Part shown: positions 22,122 to 30,600 of the stretch, one piece after another
Layout of the letters: every line of letters starts with the position of its first letter
How positions within the stretch are numbered: the first letter of the stretch is position 1
From: Tychonema sp. LEGE 07203
GTDB taxonomy: Bacteria; Cyanobacteriota; Cyanobacteriia; Cyanobacteriales; Microcoleaceae
Direction of reading: 5' to 3'
Length of the DNA stretch: 33,540 nt
Assembly: GCF_015207285.1 (NCBI RefSeq)
Contig: NZ_JADEXD010000062.1
Coordinates: forward strand, 1 to 33,540
Notes under the pieces: model-generated
Database searches by the model: none
The model's input: only the letters and a program-made list of their open reading frames with translations
Told to the model about the DNA's origin: nothing
Position numbers and translations under genes: made by a program

Positions 22122-22811
22122 ATGCCACTAGCACCTTTTTTTCCTGTCGTTCACCCGATTCTCAAATCTACTTTTCCCGGATGTCTGTGGACGGGAGATA
22201 GCAACAGCCGAGAAATAGCCCTAACATTTGACGACGGGCCGCACCTGCAGCACACACCTCAACTGCTAAAGATTTTAGATAAATACGACATCAAAGCAAG
22301 TTTTTTCTGGCTGGGATTTTGCGTTGACAGACATCCAGAAATTGCCAAAGAAGTGTACGATAGCGGACACTGGATCGGTCTCCACGGCTACCAGCACGTA
22401 TCCTTTGCCAAACTCAAAACCCACGAACTAAAACACAGTTTAGAAGACACGCAAAAAGCAATTAGCAAAGCTTGCGATTTAGACCCACAATTAATCCGCG
22501 ACGTGCGGCCGCCGAACGGCATTTTTACGCCGCGAATATTAGAGTTATTGCAGCAGTGGGAATATCGCCCGGTAATGTGGAGTGTCGTCCCGGAAGATTG
22601 GGTGCGGCCGGGGGTGATGAAAGTTACTAGCCGCGTCGTGCAGCAAACAGAAAACGGTTCAATTATTGTGCTGCACGACGGCTATTCCGGCGGCGAAGAT
22701 GTTGCCGCTGCTGCTGATAAGATAATTCCCTTTCTTTTGTATAAAGGTTACAAATTCGTGACAGTCGATCGACTGTGGGAACAGGCAAACATTCAAATAA
22801 CCGGAAATTAA
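22122..22811 (+). CDS. Polysaccharide deacetylase (NodB domain, CE4)
   Basis: Metal-dependent de-N-acetylase of carbohydrate esterase family 4, 229 aa. The motifs are TFDDGP (residues 35-40, metal and catalytic Asp), H88-x-x-x-H92 in LHGYQHVSF, the RPPNG substrate loop, W in VPEDWVRPG, and IIVLHDG with the catalytic His. Family members deacetylate peptidoglycan, chitin-like oligomers or exopolysaccharide. No clear signal peptide is present; the first 20 residues (PLAPFFPVVHPILKSTFPG) are only mildly hydrophobic, so its location is uncertain. It ends 4 bp before the start of the exported DUF6263-like gene, indicating one operon. Confidence 0.94.
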   Translation: MPLAPFFPVVHPILKSTFPGCLWTGDSNSREIALTFDDGPHLQHTPQLLKILDKYDIKASFFWLGFCVDRHPEIAKEVYDSGHWIGLHGYQHVSFAKLKTHELKHSLEDTQKAISKACDLDPQLIRDVRPPNGIFTPRILELLQQWEYRPVMWSVVPEDWVRPGVMKVTSRVVQQTENGSIIVLHDGYSGGEDVAAAADKIIPFLLYKGYKFVTVDRLWEQANIQITGN

Positions 22812-22815
22812 GTCA

Positions 22816-23802
22816 ATGAAAAAAACACTGTTTATTACATCTCTTTGTTTGGCGAGTGCCGGATGGGCGATCGAGCTTTCTCCTGCGTCCCTCAGTGCTG
22901 AGATTCCACTTGTCGTTCAGCAGCCAGCCGGTGACGTATCCGAGCCTAGGAGCGACGCGAAACCCGTTCAACTCGAACTGCTAAATCCCGGAGTGGAACC
23001 CCGACAACAGTTGCGTTTAAAACCAATTTTAGGTGTCAAACAAACGACTACTATGGCTGTAAAAATGGAGATGCAAGTGTCTGCATCCGGCAGAAGTACG
23101 AAGGTGAATAAAGTTCCGACAATGGTCTTAACTATAGACACAAAAGCCACGAAAATTGATACCAATGGAGATATTCACTACGATTTTTTATACGCTAGCG
23201 CAGATATTGCTGCTGATACTCCAAATTTGCCAACTGCGGCCCTGGATAGTATGCGATCGGCCGTTAAAAAGTTAGTTGGATTGAAAGGTTCTTTCATCAT
23301 GGATAGTCGGGGCGCGAGTAAAGGAGGTAGCTTTACTTTGCCGGAAGAAGCGGACAACAACACCAAACAAATGGTTCAAAATATGTCTAAATCTTTACAA
23401 CAGCTTGCCTCGCCTCTGCCGGCAGAAGCAGTTGGAAAAGGCGCTCAATGGCGCATCTCTTTTCCATCTAATGTCAGTGGCATGAATCTGAATCAAACTG
23501 CTACCTATGAATTGATTGGCTTGCAAGATGGAGTTGCTACTCTCAAAACTAGCGTAGAACAACAAGCAAATCCCCAAAATTTGACTTTACCCCAATTATC
23601 TGCTGGCTCTACTATGGCCATAAAATCTTTTGCGTCTCAGGGTCAGGGAGAAGTTATAATGCGACTGGATCAATTAATGCCTGTTCGTTCTGTCGTCTCT
23701 ATCAATTCTAATTCTGAAATGATTATTAAAGTTGCAGGAAATCCCGAAGAAGTAACAATGAAAACAAAAATGTTGATGGAGATGACTTTGGATTCTAAAT
23801 AA
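22816..23802 (+). CDS. Exported protein, DUF6263-like
   Basis: A 328-aa protein with an N-terminal signal peptide (KKTLFITSLCLASAGWAIELSPASLSA, likely cut near residue 28). The mature part is beta-rich with no known catalytic motif. The pattern RLKPILGVKQTTTMAVKMEMQV...TKVNKVPTMVLTIDTKATKID and the later KGAQWRISFPSNVSGMNLNQTATYELIGL match what I know as DUF6263, exported proteins of unknown role. It is separated by 4 bp from the polysaccharide deacetylase gene, so an envelope function is inferred from context only. Confidence 0.8.
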   Translation: MKKTLFITSLCLASAGWAIELSPASLSAEIPLVVQQPAGDVSEPRSDAKPVQLELLNPGVEPRQQLRLKPILGVKQTTTMAVKMEMQVSASGRSTKVNKVPTMVLTIDTKATKIDTNGDIHYDFLYASADIAADTPNLPTAALDSMRSAVKKLVGLKGSFIMDSRGASKGGSFTLPEEADNNTKQMVQNMSKSLQQLASPLPAEAVGKGAQWRISFPSNVSGMNLNQTATYELIGLQDGVATLKTSVEQQANPQNLTLPQLSAGSTMAIKSFASQGQGEVIMRLDQLMPVRSVVSINSNSEMIIKVAGNPEEVTMKTKMLMEMTLDSK

Positions 23803-23837
23803 GCGCTCGATCGGGTTGGAATACCTGATATAGCAAC

Positions 23838-23915
23838 CGCCAAGGTTGTTAAAGCATTTATGGTTATTTAACCCTTCGACTACGCTCAGGGAGCAATGAC
23901 CAAAGGGCCTTGGCG
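23838..23915. repeat. Intergenic repeat block with inverted ends before the SLH gene
   Basis: CGCCAAGG (23838-23845) and CCTTGGCG (23908-23915) are inverted ends around a centre that contains CCCTTCGACTACGCTCAGGG, a sequence of the kind repeated between cyanobacterial genes. It lies in the likely promoter/leader region of the SLH-protein gene. Confidence 0.55.
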
Positions 23916-23981
23916 ACTGGTATACTATGTAAACCTTGCGTGAGTTTCGATCGCAAATTTGGTGACAAAGGAGGCTGTTCT

Positions 23982-25463
23982 ATGGTTCGATCGCACAAAC
24001 GTCAAGCTGCCATTGCTTTAGTCGCAGCTTTCGGCACAATCATCGGAAATTTAGTGTTTCCTGGCCTGAATGTAGCCCCGGCATTGGCCCAGGCCAAATT
24101 TCAGGATGTTAAAGATCATTGGGCCCAAGGTTGCATAGAAGAATTAGCAGACAAAAAAATCATCAGCGGCTACTACGAAGACGGCACTTTTCGCCCGAAC
24201 CGCCCCGTCAGCCGCGCTGAGTTTGCGGCAATGCTGCGGAGAGCTTTTCCCGATGCAAAAACCGTCCGCAATCCGATAAACTTTGCAGATATTCCCACGA
24301 ATTACTGGGGATATCAACCAATTAGAGAAGCTTATCAGACTGGTTTTCTATCCGGTTACAGCGGCAGTATTTTTAACCCGACTTTGAACATTCCCCGCTG
24401 GCAGGTTTTGGTAGCATTAAGCAGCGGCTTGAAATATACACCTGCGGGCTCAGCCCCTGAGATTTTGGATGCGACTTTTGAGGATGCGCGGGAAATTCCC
24501 GAACTGGCAAGAAGTGCGATCGCCGCCGCGGCAGAAAAACAACTTGTGGTCAATTATCCCGCCGTCAAACAGCTAGAACCTACGCGCAATGCAACCCGCG
24601 CCGAAGTAGCAACTTTCTTGTGTCAGGCGATCGCCAAACCCGGACAAACAGCCTTAGTTCCCTCGCAATACATCGCCCAAGTCCCAACGAATGTCGGCCC
24701 GCCGAGAACCACAGAAGCCTCGGAGTCTGGGAAAGTTCGGGCAGAAGTTTCTTTCGTGAAAGAAGGAGAAAATGCTAAAAATATCCGCATCAAAATTATC
24801 CGCAGCGGTCAAACTTTATTAGAAGAACCCGTGCTAATCCCGACTCGTTCTCTAGTAGACAATCCCGACCCAAAAACCAGCGAAGAAGTATCCCAAGGGC
24901 GTTTTTTATCAGTACGAATTCGCGATTTAGACGGCGACAAAGAACCGGAAGTGCTGGCAGATTTAGTATCAATCAAAACAGGAGTTCGCTGCTGCAATTA
25001 TTCGTTCATTTACCGCTACGACTCGGCAGCAAAGAAATACACTCATATCAAGCATTTTTGGGGCAATGTGAGCTACGAAATTGTCGATTTTGGCAAAAAC
25101 GATATCCCAGAATTCAAGAGTCTAGACGGGCGATTTGCGGAGGCTTTTACAAATTATGCGGATTCTCGCTTGCCACTGCAAATTTGGCAGTACCGCCAAG
25201 GAAAAATGGAAGATATTACCAAGCAGTATCCGGTGGAAGTATACACGAATTCTGCTGAACTGTGGTTGGAATCTAGGAAGCGATCGAGCGAAGATGCAGA
25301 GGTGAAAGGGGTGTTGGCAGCATTCATGGCGAGCAAGTATGTTGCGGGCCAGGAGGCGGAAGGTTGGCAATTGTTGGACAAAGTTTATCAACAGCGCGAT
25401 CGCACTCAATTCTTTGCAAAATTGCGCGAGTTTTTGGTAAGCACGGGATATGCTAGCAAGTAG
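23982..25463 (+). CDS. S-layer homology (SLH) domain exported protein
   Basis: Envelope protein of 493 aa. The ATG at 23982 is chosen over the longer frame (from 23910) because AGGAGG lies 7 bp before it and it begins directly with a signal peptide (MVRSHKRQAAIALVAAFGT..., likely cleavage after PALAQA near residue 37). Three SLH repeats follow: about 38-90 (KFQDVKDHWAQGCIEEL...GTFRPNRPVSRAEFAAML), 96-148 (FADIPTNYWGYQPIREAYQ...PRWQVLVAL) and a divergent third at about 160-215 ending TRAEVATFL. SLH repeats bind cell-wall polymers. The C-terminal half (about 240-493) includes RIRDLDGDKEPEVLADL, similar to an FG-GAP/calcium-binding loop. Its role is unknown. Confidence 0.92.
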   Translation: MVRSHKRQAAIALVAAFGTIIGNLVFPGLNVAPALAQAKFQDVKDHWAQGCIEELADKKIISGYYEDGTFRPNRPVSRAEFAAMLRRAFPDAKTVRNPINFADIPTNYWGYQPIREAYQTGFLSGYSGSIFNPTLNIPRWQVLVALSSGLKYTPAGSAPEILDATFEDAREIPELARSAIAAAAEKQLVVNYPAVKQLEPTRNATRAEVATFLCQAIAKPGQTALVPSQYIAQVPTNVGPPRTTEASESGKVRAEVSFVKEGENAKNIRIKIIRSGQTLLEEPVLIPTRSLVDNPDPKTSEEVSQGRFLSVRIRDLDGDKEPEVLADLVSIKTGVRCCNYSFIYRYDSAAKKYTHIKHFWGNVSYEIVDFGKNDIPEFKSLDGRFAEAFTNYADSRLPLQIWQYRQGKMEDITKQYPVEVYTNSAELWLESRKRSSEDAEVKGVLAAFMASKYVAGQEAEGWQLLDKVYQQRDRTQFFAKLREFLVSTGYASK

Positions 25464-25897
25464 ATGTGGAGGTTTTTAACCGCTGATTTCAGCGGATTAA
25501 CGCGGATAGTATCTGTAGGATCGGGTTTTACGAATAATATCTAATTCCCGCTAACAATCTCAATCAACCCGCCCCCGCACAACAGATAACCCGCGTCAAT
25601 TTTTACTTCGATACTAATCCCAAAAATGTACGCGATCGTTTACCGCTTTGTGGGGGCGAGTTTATTTGAATCTTGAGTTACAGCCACCTATTGTCGGTGA
25701 AACTCGCCCCTACAGCATTACAATATTCTGCTAATACCAAATCCGCTTTTTGGAGATTCTTTATCAACCAGTCGGCGCCGGCCGACTTTGTTTGTGTAGA
25801 TGCGGTTTCAACCGCCGGATCGTAAAGGGGATGACTGTTGCTCTTTGATGCGCTAAGCTAAAATAAGTATAAAATATCCCACATAAAATCCCTGAAA
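25464..25897. other. Gene-free interval with hairpins
   Basis: The 434 bp hold the small hairpin at 25480-25495 just after the SLH gene and a long-range inverted repeat: GGGGCGAGTTT at 25653-25663 and AAACTCGCCCC at 25700-25710. The promoter of the acetoacetate decarboxylase-like gene should lie after 25750. No credible ORF is seen. Confidence 0.65.
25480..25495 (+). terminator. Hairpin downstream of the SLH gene
   Basis: CCGCTGA and TCAGCGG form a perfect 7-bp stem with a TT loop, 16 bp after the stop codon. There is no T-run after it, so it may be a repeat rather than a terminator. Confidence 0.4.
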
Positions 25898-26572
25898 ATG
25901 GTATATCCACCTGCACCTTGGAATTTACAAGGTTATGCTGTTCAGACTTTACAATTAATAGATGTGGCACGGGTGCGTCCCTTGGTTCCATCTGAGTTAG
26001 AAATAGTCTCTGTATTGCCCGGAAAAACCCTAGGCGGAGTTTATATATCCTCCTACGGATTGGGTTCAGTGATGGAGTACAATGAGTTAATTGTCGTAAG
26101 CGCGATCGCCAACTATGCGGGAAAATGGGGCGCTTGGATTTCCCACATCTACGTAGACAACCCTAACTCGGTAGCCGGCGGGCGGGAAATTTGGGGACTT
26201 CCTAAAGAATTGGCTCACTTTAGTTGGGAAGGCAGCGATTCGGTAAAAGCAGCACCCCTAGGTTACCAAGTTACAGTTAGCCAAGCAAACCGTCAACTGT
26301 GCAGCCTCAATTACAGCCAGCAAAATTTAGCGCTACCTGTATCTTTTAGCGGAAATGTTTTCAGCGCTCACCGCAGCAACTTGCTATTATTTAAAGGAGA
26401 ATTTCAGTCTCGAATCGGTTTGATTAAAGGCGAACTACAAATACCAGAAGAAAGTCATTTTGCCAGTTTAAACTTAGGTCAGCCCTTGCTTACAGTTGCC
26501 TGTGAAGATATGCGTTTAATGGCAGGTGCGCCGGAAGTTGTGGGGAACAGAGCCGCTGAATTCAGTTATTAG
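25898..26572 (+). CDS. Acetoacetate decarboxylase-like (ADC fold) protein
   Basis: A 224-aa protein of the acetoacetate decarboxylase superfamily. The hallmark stretch AGGREIWGLPKELAHFSW is at about residues 93-110, preceded by the strand YNELIVVSAIANYAGKWGAW. In clostridial acetoacetate decarboxylase the catalytic Schiff-base lysine (Lys115) is followed by a second lysine (Lys116) in the PKK context. Here the motif is PKE: Lys103 aligns with the first and Glu104 replaces the second. The protein may therefore catalyse a different reaction of the family or bind a pigment-like or keto ligand; the function is not assignable. No ketone metabolism genes are adjacent. Confidence 0.85.
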   Translation: MVYPPAPWNLQGYAVQTLQLIDVARVRPLVPSELEIVSVLPGKTLGGVYISSYGLGSVMEYNELIVVSAIANYAGKWGAWISHIYVDNPNSVAGGREIWGLPKELAHFSWEGSDSVKAAPLGYQVTVSQANRQLCSLNYSQQNLALPVSFSGNVFSAHRSNLLLFKGEFQSRIGLIKGELQIPEESHFASLNLGQPLLTVACEDMRLMAGAPEVVGNRAAEFSY

Positions 26573-26630
26573 TTAAAATTGGTATTGACCGACAATTACT
26601 GCGTAAACCAGGAATTGCAGGTCAATATTA

Positions 26631-26695
26631 AAGAAACCGGGTTTTGCACCATTAAAAGCGTTGATGCAGTATGTTCGCAAAAAACCCGGTTTTTG
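26631..26695. repeat. Inverted-repeat element E (AAACCGGGTTTTGC ends)
   Basis: AAGAAACCGGGTTTTGC at 26631-26647 faces GCAAAAAACCCGGTTTTT at 26678-26695. The right arm has two extra A residues. It lies downstream of the acetoacetate decarboxylase-like gene. Confidence 0.78.
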
Positions 26696-26752
26696 ATTGC
26701 TCGTGCTGATTGTACTGAAATTAAATTAATTCCGGTTGCACTCCTAATGATG

Positions 26753-26820
26753 TTAACAGTTAACAGTTAACGGTTAACAGTCAACAGTCAACAGTTAACA
26801 GTCAACAGTCAACAGTCAAC
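26753..26820. repeat. Tandem heptamer array T(T/C)AACAG, 9-10 units
   Basis: Units TTAACAG or TCAACAG (one TTAACGG) repeat from 26753, the final one partial. The array lies between two convergent gene ends. Confidence 0.95.
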
Positions 26821-26857
26821 GCCTGAATTTACTATTCCGATGCTAACAGATTTGATA

Positions 26858-27337
26858 TTAAATGCCAGCCCCCGGAGCGGCTTTAGCACCCATTTCTAAA
26901 ACTGTACCGCGCAGGAAATCAATTTGCTTCTGAAAGTCCATGCCCTGAATCTTTCCTAATAAAGCTTTTCCTGCTTCGGGAATTTCATAGTCGGAAGGTA
27001 CGGGAATAATTGTTCCTTCGTCCATTCCTACTGCTAGAAAATACCAAAAAGCCAGCTTGGTTTCAGGACTCATTGAGCCGTACATCCGGCTGATTTCAGT
27101 ATTGGCTTTTGAGGCAATGTCGCGCATTACTTGCAGTTGTTCTTCGTGGGGCAGCGGCTTGACTTGCTCGAATAAACCCCGAGCGATTTCGGAACCTGCA
27201 GCACCGGGAGCCGCTGGCGTGATTGACTTGCCCATTTTGGTGTAAACAAACCACAGCAAACCTAATTGATCGTCTACGCTCAAGCTCTGAATTTCTGCTT
27301 TTCCTTGGTCGTAGGCGCTGCTAGTAGAAAATGTCAT
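26858..27337 (-). CDS. Helical carotenoid protein (OCP N-terminal domain only)
   Basis: A 159-aa all-helical protein homologous to the N-terminal carotenoid-binding domain of orange carotenoid protein, without the C-terminal NTF2-like domain. Such stand-alone proteins (HCPs) bind a ketocarotenoid and act as singlet-oxygen quenchers or, in some clades, as phycobilisome quenchers. Counting from the ATG at 27337, residues aligning with OCP carotenoid/phycobilisome contacts are kept: Trp29 and Tyr32 (LLWFVYTKMG, OCP Trp41 and Tyr44), Trp98 (LAFWYFL, OCP Trp110) and Arg143 (DFLRGTV, OCP Arg155). GGAG lies 9 bp before this start; the frame runs 16 codons further without support. No C-terminal-domain homolog gene is adjacent. 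Confidence 0.94.
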   Translation of the reverse strand: MTFSTSSAYDQGKAEIQSLSVDDQLGLLWFVYTKMGKSITPAAPGAAGSEIARGLFEQVKPLPHEEQLQVMRDIASKANTEISRMYGSMSPETKLAFWYFLAVGMDEGTIIPVPSDYEIPEAGKALLGKIQGMDFQKQIDFLRGTVLEMGAKAAPGAGI

Positions 27338-27699
27338 TTCTTCAGTCTCCAAAATAATATGTATTGCTCTGTTTGCCGATCGCAAAAACTTGTTTTGCTA
27401 CTTAATAAAAGTTAGCGAATCAATAGGGAGACTAGAATCTTGCGGAAGGTAGAGATGAACCCCGACAGTAATTGGTGGTGGCTCCGAAGGTGGTAGGAAG
27501 TTTACAACTAAAGGACGATGCGGTGTGTTTCAGGTCAAGTTCGATCGATCGCAATTCAGTTTTTCTTGATTTTTGAGTACCTAAGTGCGATCGAACCTTT
27601 TTTTGCCGTGGGAGCGGATACGATATTATTCCCAAGAAAATAGGCTGGCAAACCGCCAGCCTAGAATCAGGAGAAACTTAATTGAAACTTGTTGAAATT
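27338..27699. other. Intergenic region upstream of the carotenoid protein gene
   Basis: The 362 bp hold the terminator hairpin at 27641-27663 belonging to the 1041-aa protein gene, and the presumed promoter of the carotenoid protein gene. A 67-codon minus-strand frame (27432-27635) has no protein-like features. Confidence 0.65.
27641..27663 (-). terminator. Rho-independent terminator of the 1041-aa protein gene
   Basis: TAGGCTGGC and GCCAGCCTA form a perfect 9-bp stem with a 5-base loop. On the minus strand it is followed by TTTTCTT. It lies 36 bp past the stop codon and separates this gene from the carotenoid protein gene. Confidence 0.85.
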
Positions 27700-30600
27700 C
27701 TAGCTAAACAAACCCGAAATACCGCCGACTGCTATTGCTCCAGCCAGAGCCGAAACAACCACAGAAGTTAGAGCCGTACCGAACAGCCACCAAGCAGCAG
27801 TTGCGGCTGCTTCGCGAGCATCTTCTGCTTGCTGCTTGGTCTTTTTCTTGAGCTCTTTAATGCGTTTTTTGGCTTCATTTTGCAGGCGTTCCGAGCGCGA
27901 CAGCACGCTGTCCCTGGCTCCTTCAATTTGGTCGATAATTTTGTTAGCTTGGCCTTCTGAAATATCGGGGCGAGAGCTAATTACCGCGACTAAAGTACCG
28001 CGATCGAACTCGCCTAAACGCTCTTTAATCGCGTCAAATCCGGCCTGCGGGTCGTCAAACACTTTGCGGAAGTCTCGCTTAATGCTTTCGTAGTTGAGTT
28101 CAGGTCGATCGAGCGAATTGAGGTAATCCCGAATTTTCGCGAAAATACCGTCAATTGCCGACTGGAACTTGTCTTGCACCATTTGAACTTGTTCGACAAA
28201 CTCGTTGCGGACAGATTCGATACGATCGGCAATTTGGTTAGCTTCCGCTTCGGAGATGTCTTCCCGCTGCGACAGCAAGGCTACCAGCGTACCGCGATCG
28301 AAGTGCTTCACGCGATCGCCCAAACTTTGCATCCCCATTCCCGGCTCGTTAAACAGCAACTGCAAATCGCGTTTGATACCTTCGGGATTGAGTTCTTCCT
28401 TGTTGGTATTCCGCAAGTAATTTTCCAAACTTCCTTGGAAATCCGTTACTCTTTTTTGAGCGCGAGATGCCAAGCGGCGGGGCGATTTCACGATGCTGCG
28501 AATCGAATCTTGCACGCGATCGATCGTCCGATTGATTTGTTCTTCGCTCAAATCTTCCCGCTGCGAAAGCAACTTGACTAAGGTTTCGCGATCGACCTGA
28601 GACAGCCTTTCCCGCAGCGCCAAAGCACCTTCTTTCGGATTTTCTAACAATTTGGTCAAATCTCGATTGATGGCTTCTGGATCGAGTTCTTCCAAGTTGG
28701 TATTCCGCAGGTAATCGCCAATTTTTGCAGTAACTTCCTCGTACTGTTGCTTAGCTCTATCTGCGACTATTTGCGGCGCGTGGATAATGTTGTCGCGGAC
28801 GGATTCGATTTTGTCGATCGCCCGATCGATCTGTTCTTGGCTGAGGTCTTGGCGCTGCGACAGCAGTTGCACCAACGTATCGCGGTCGAATTGAGACAAG
28901 CGTTCTCTCAACGCTTTCAATCCCGCTTCCGGGTCGCTTAACAGCGTTTGAAACTCGCGCTCGATCGCTTCAGGATTGAGTTCTTCCTTGTTAGTATTGC
29001 GGAGATACTCTTCTACCTTTTGCCGCAATTCTTGTGCTCGCGATTGCGCTTGCTCTTGCAATTCTTGAGATTTGGCAATTACGCGATCGCGCGAACTTTC
29101 CAGCCGTCCGATTAACCGATCCGCTTCCTCTGGACTGAAATCTTCCCGCTGGCCTAGCAACTGCACCAAAGTATCGCGGTCAAATTGCGACAGGCGATCG
29201 CGCAAAGCCTCAAAACCAGCATCGCGATCGTCCAAAAGCGCTTGGAAATCCCGCTCGATACCTTCAGGATTCAATTCTTCCTTACCAGTCGATCGCAAAT
29301 AATTCTCAATTCGGCTGCGTAAATCTTGAGACTGTTCCTCACCAGCAGCATCTCGAACAATTCCCAAAACTTCTTGACGGACACCTTCAAGCTGTTCGGA
29401 AATTTCCGCCGCCTGTTCCTGACTAAACCCGTCGCGGCGGCCCAAAATCCCTACAAAATATTCAGGATTCAACTGTTCTAACTGGCGCAAAACCGCCCCC
29501 GGAGAAGCTTCGGGATCGTAAATAACATCCCTAAATTCCTGCTTGATAGTTTCTCGGTTGAGATGCCAAGGTTGAGTATTCAGCAAGTAATTTTCCACAT
29601 CAGCCTTAGCTGTATTGAAAGGCAGCGCAGGCAATTTATCCCCCACTCGATCCGTCAAAGACTTAGCTTTTTCCTTTCCTTTTGCAGTTAGTTGCTGCAA
29701 CTGACCAGAGATTTTTTCAACATCCAAATCCGACAAATCAGTTCGCGACAAAACAGTGCCCACCAGAGCTTCCACACCAAACTGCATCGCTCGGTTCATG
29801 CCCCCGCTGGACTCGGATTTATGTTCCCTACTTTCCAGGATTTGAGACAATTTGGCGTTGAGTTCGTCAGACTTCAGCAAATCGGGAGCCGCAAATTTGA
29901 GAAAATCAACCAACTCTAAATTCGGGTCTTTCTTTTCTTGCTGCTTGCCAAATGTTTGCTTCCAAACGCCTTCTAATTGGTCAGCAACTTGATTTATTTC
30001 CTCTTGAGAAAAATCACTGCGACTGCTAATTAAATCCACAAAAGTTTGGCGGTTAACATTCTTTAAAACATCGGTTCCCGCCAGAGATTTGATATCGGCA
30101 TCCCCCAGCAACTTTTCAAATTGACCGCGAATTTCCTTGACATCCAACTTCGGCAACTGCAAAGAACCCACATAATCTTGCAGTGTTTCGCGAATGCTCT
30201 CCGGGTCTACAGCCGAGCTCAATTCGCGGCGGACAGCAGCCACAGATGCTTCCACAGTATTGACCATTTGGTCGCCGGCCATCTTGCCGCCGATCGCTGA
30301 ACCGGCAGTACCCATAACGCCTTGAATGCCTGAAAAAGCAGTTTTTATCAAGGAACCGATCATCGAGCCGACGGCGCTAGAACCCAGCCATACCAGGGTT
30401 AAAAAGTACGCAGCCCAAATGACAACACCAATAATTGCCGCTCCATCTACCGAGGAAATTGAAGTTAACTTGACTGCCAGAAAACAAGCTACAAATAAAG
30501 CTATGTTAACTGTGACTAAAATCCAACCGCCGACTAGACCTTCAGTCTTCCGAATTTTAGTACCAAAACTTTCGGAATCGTCATCATCATCGGGTAAAGC

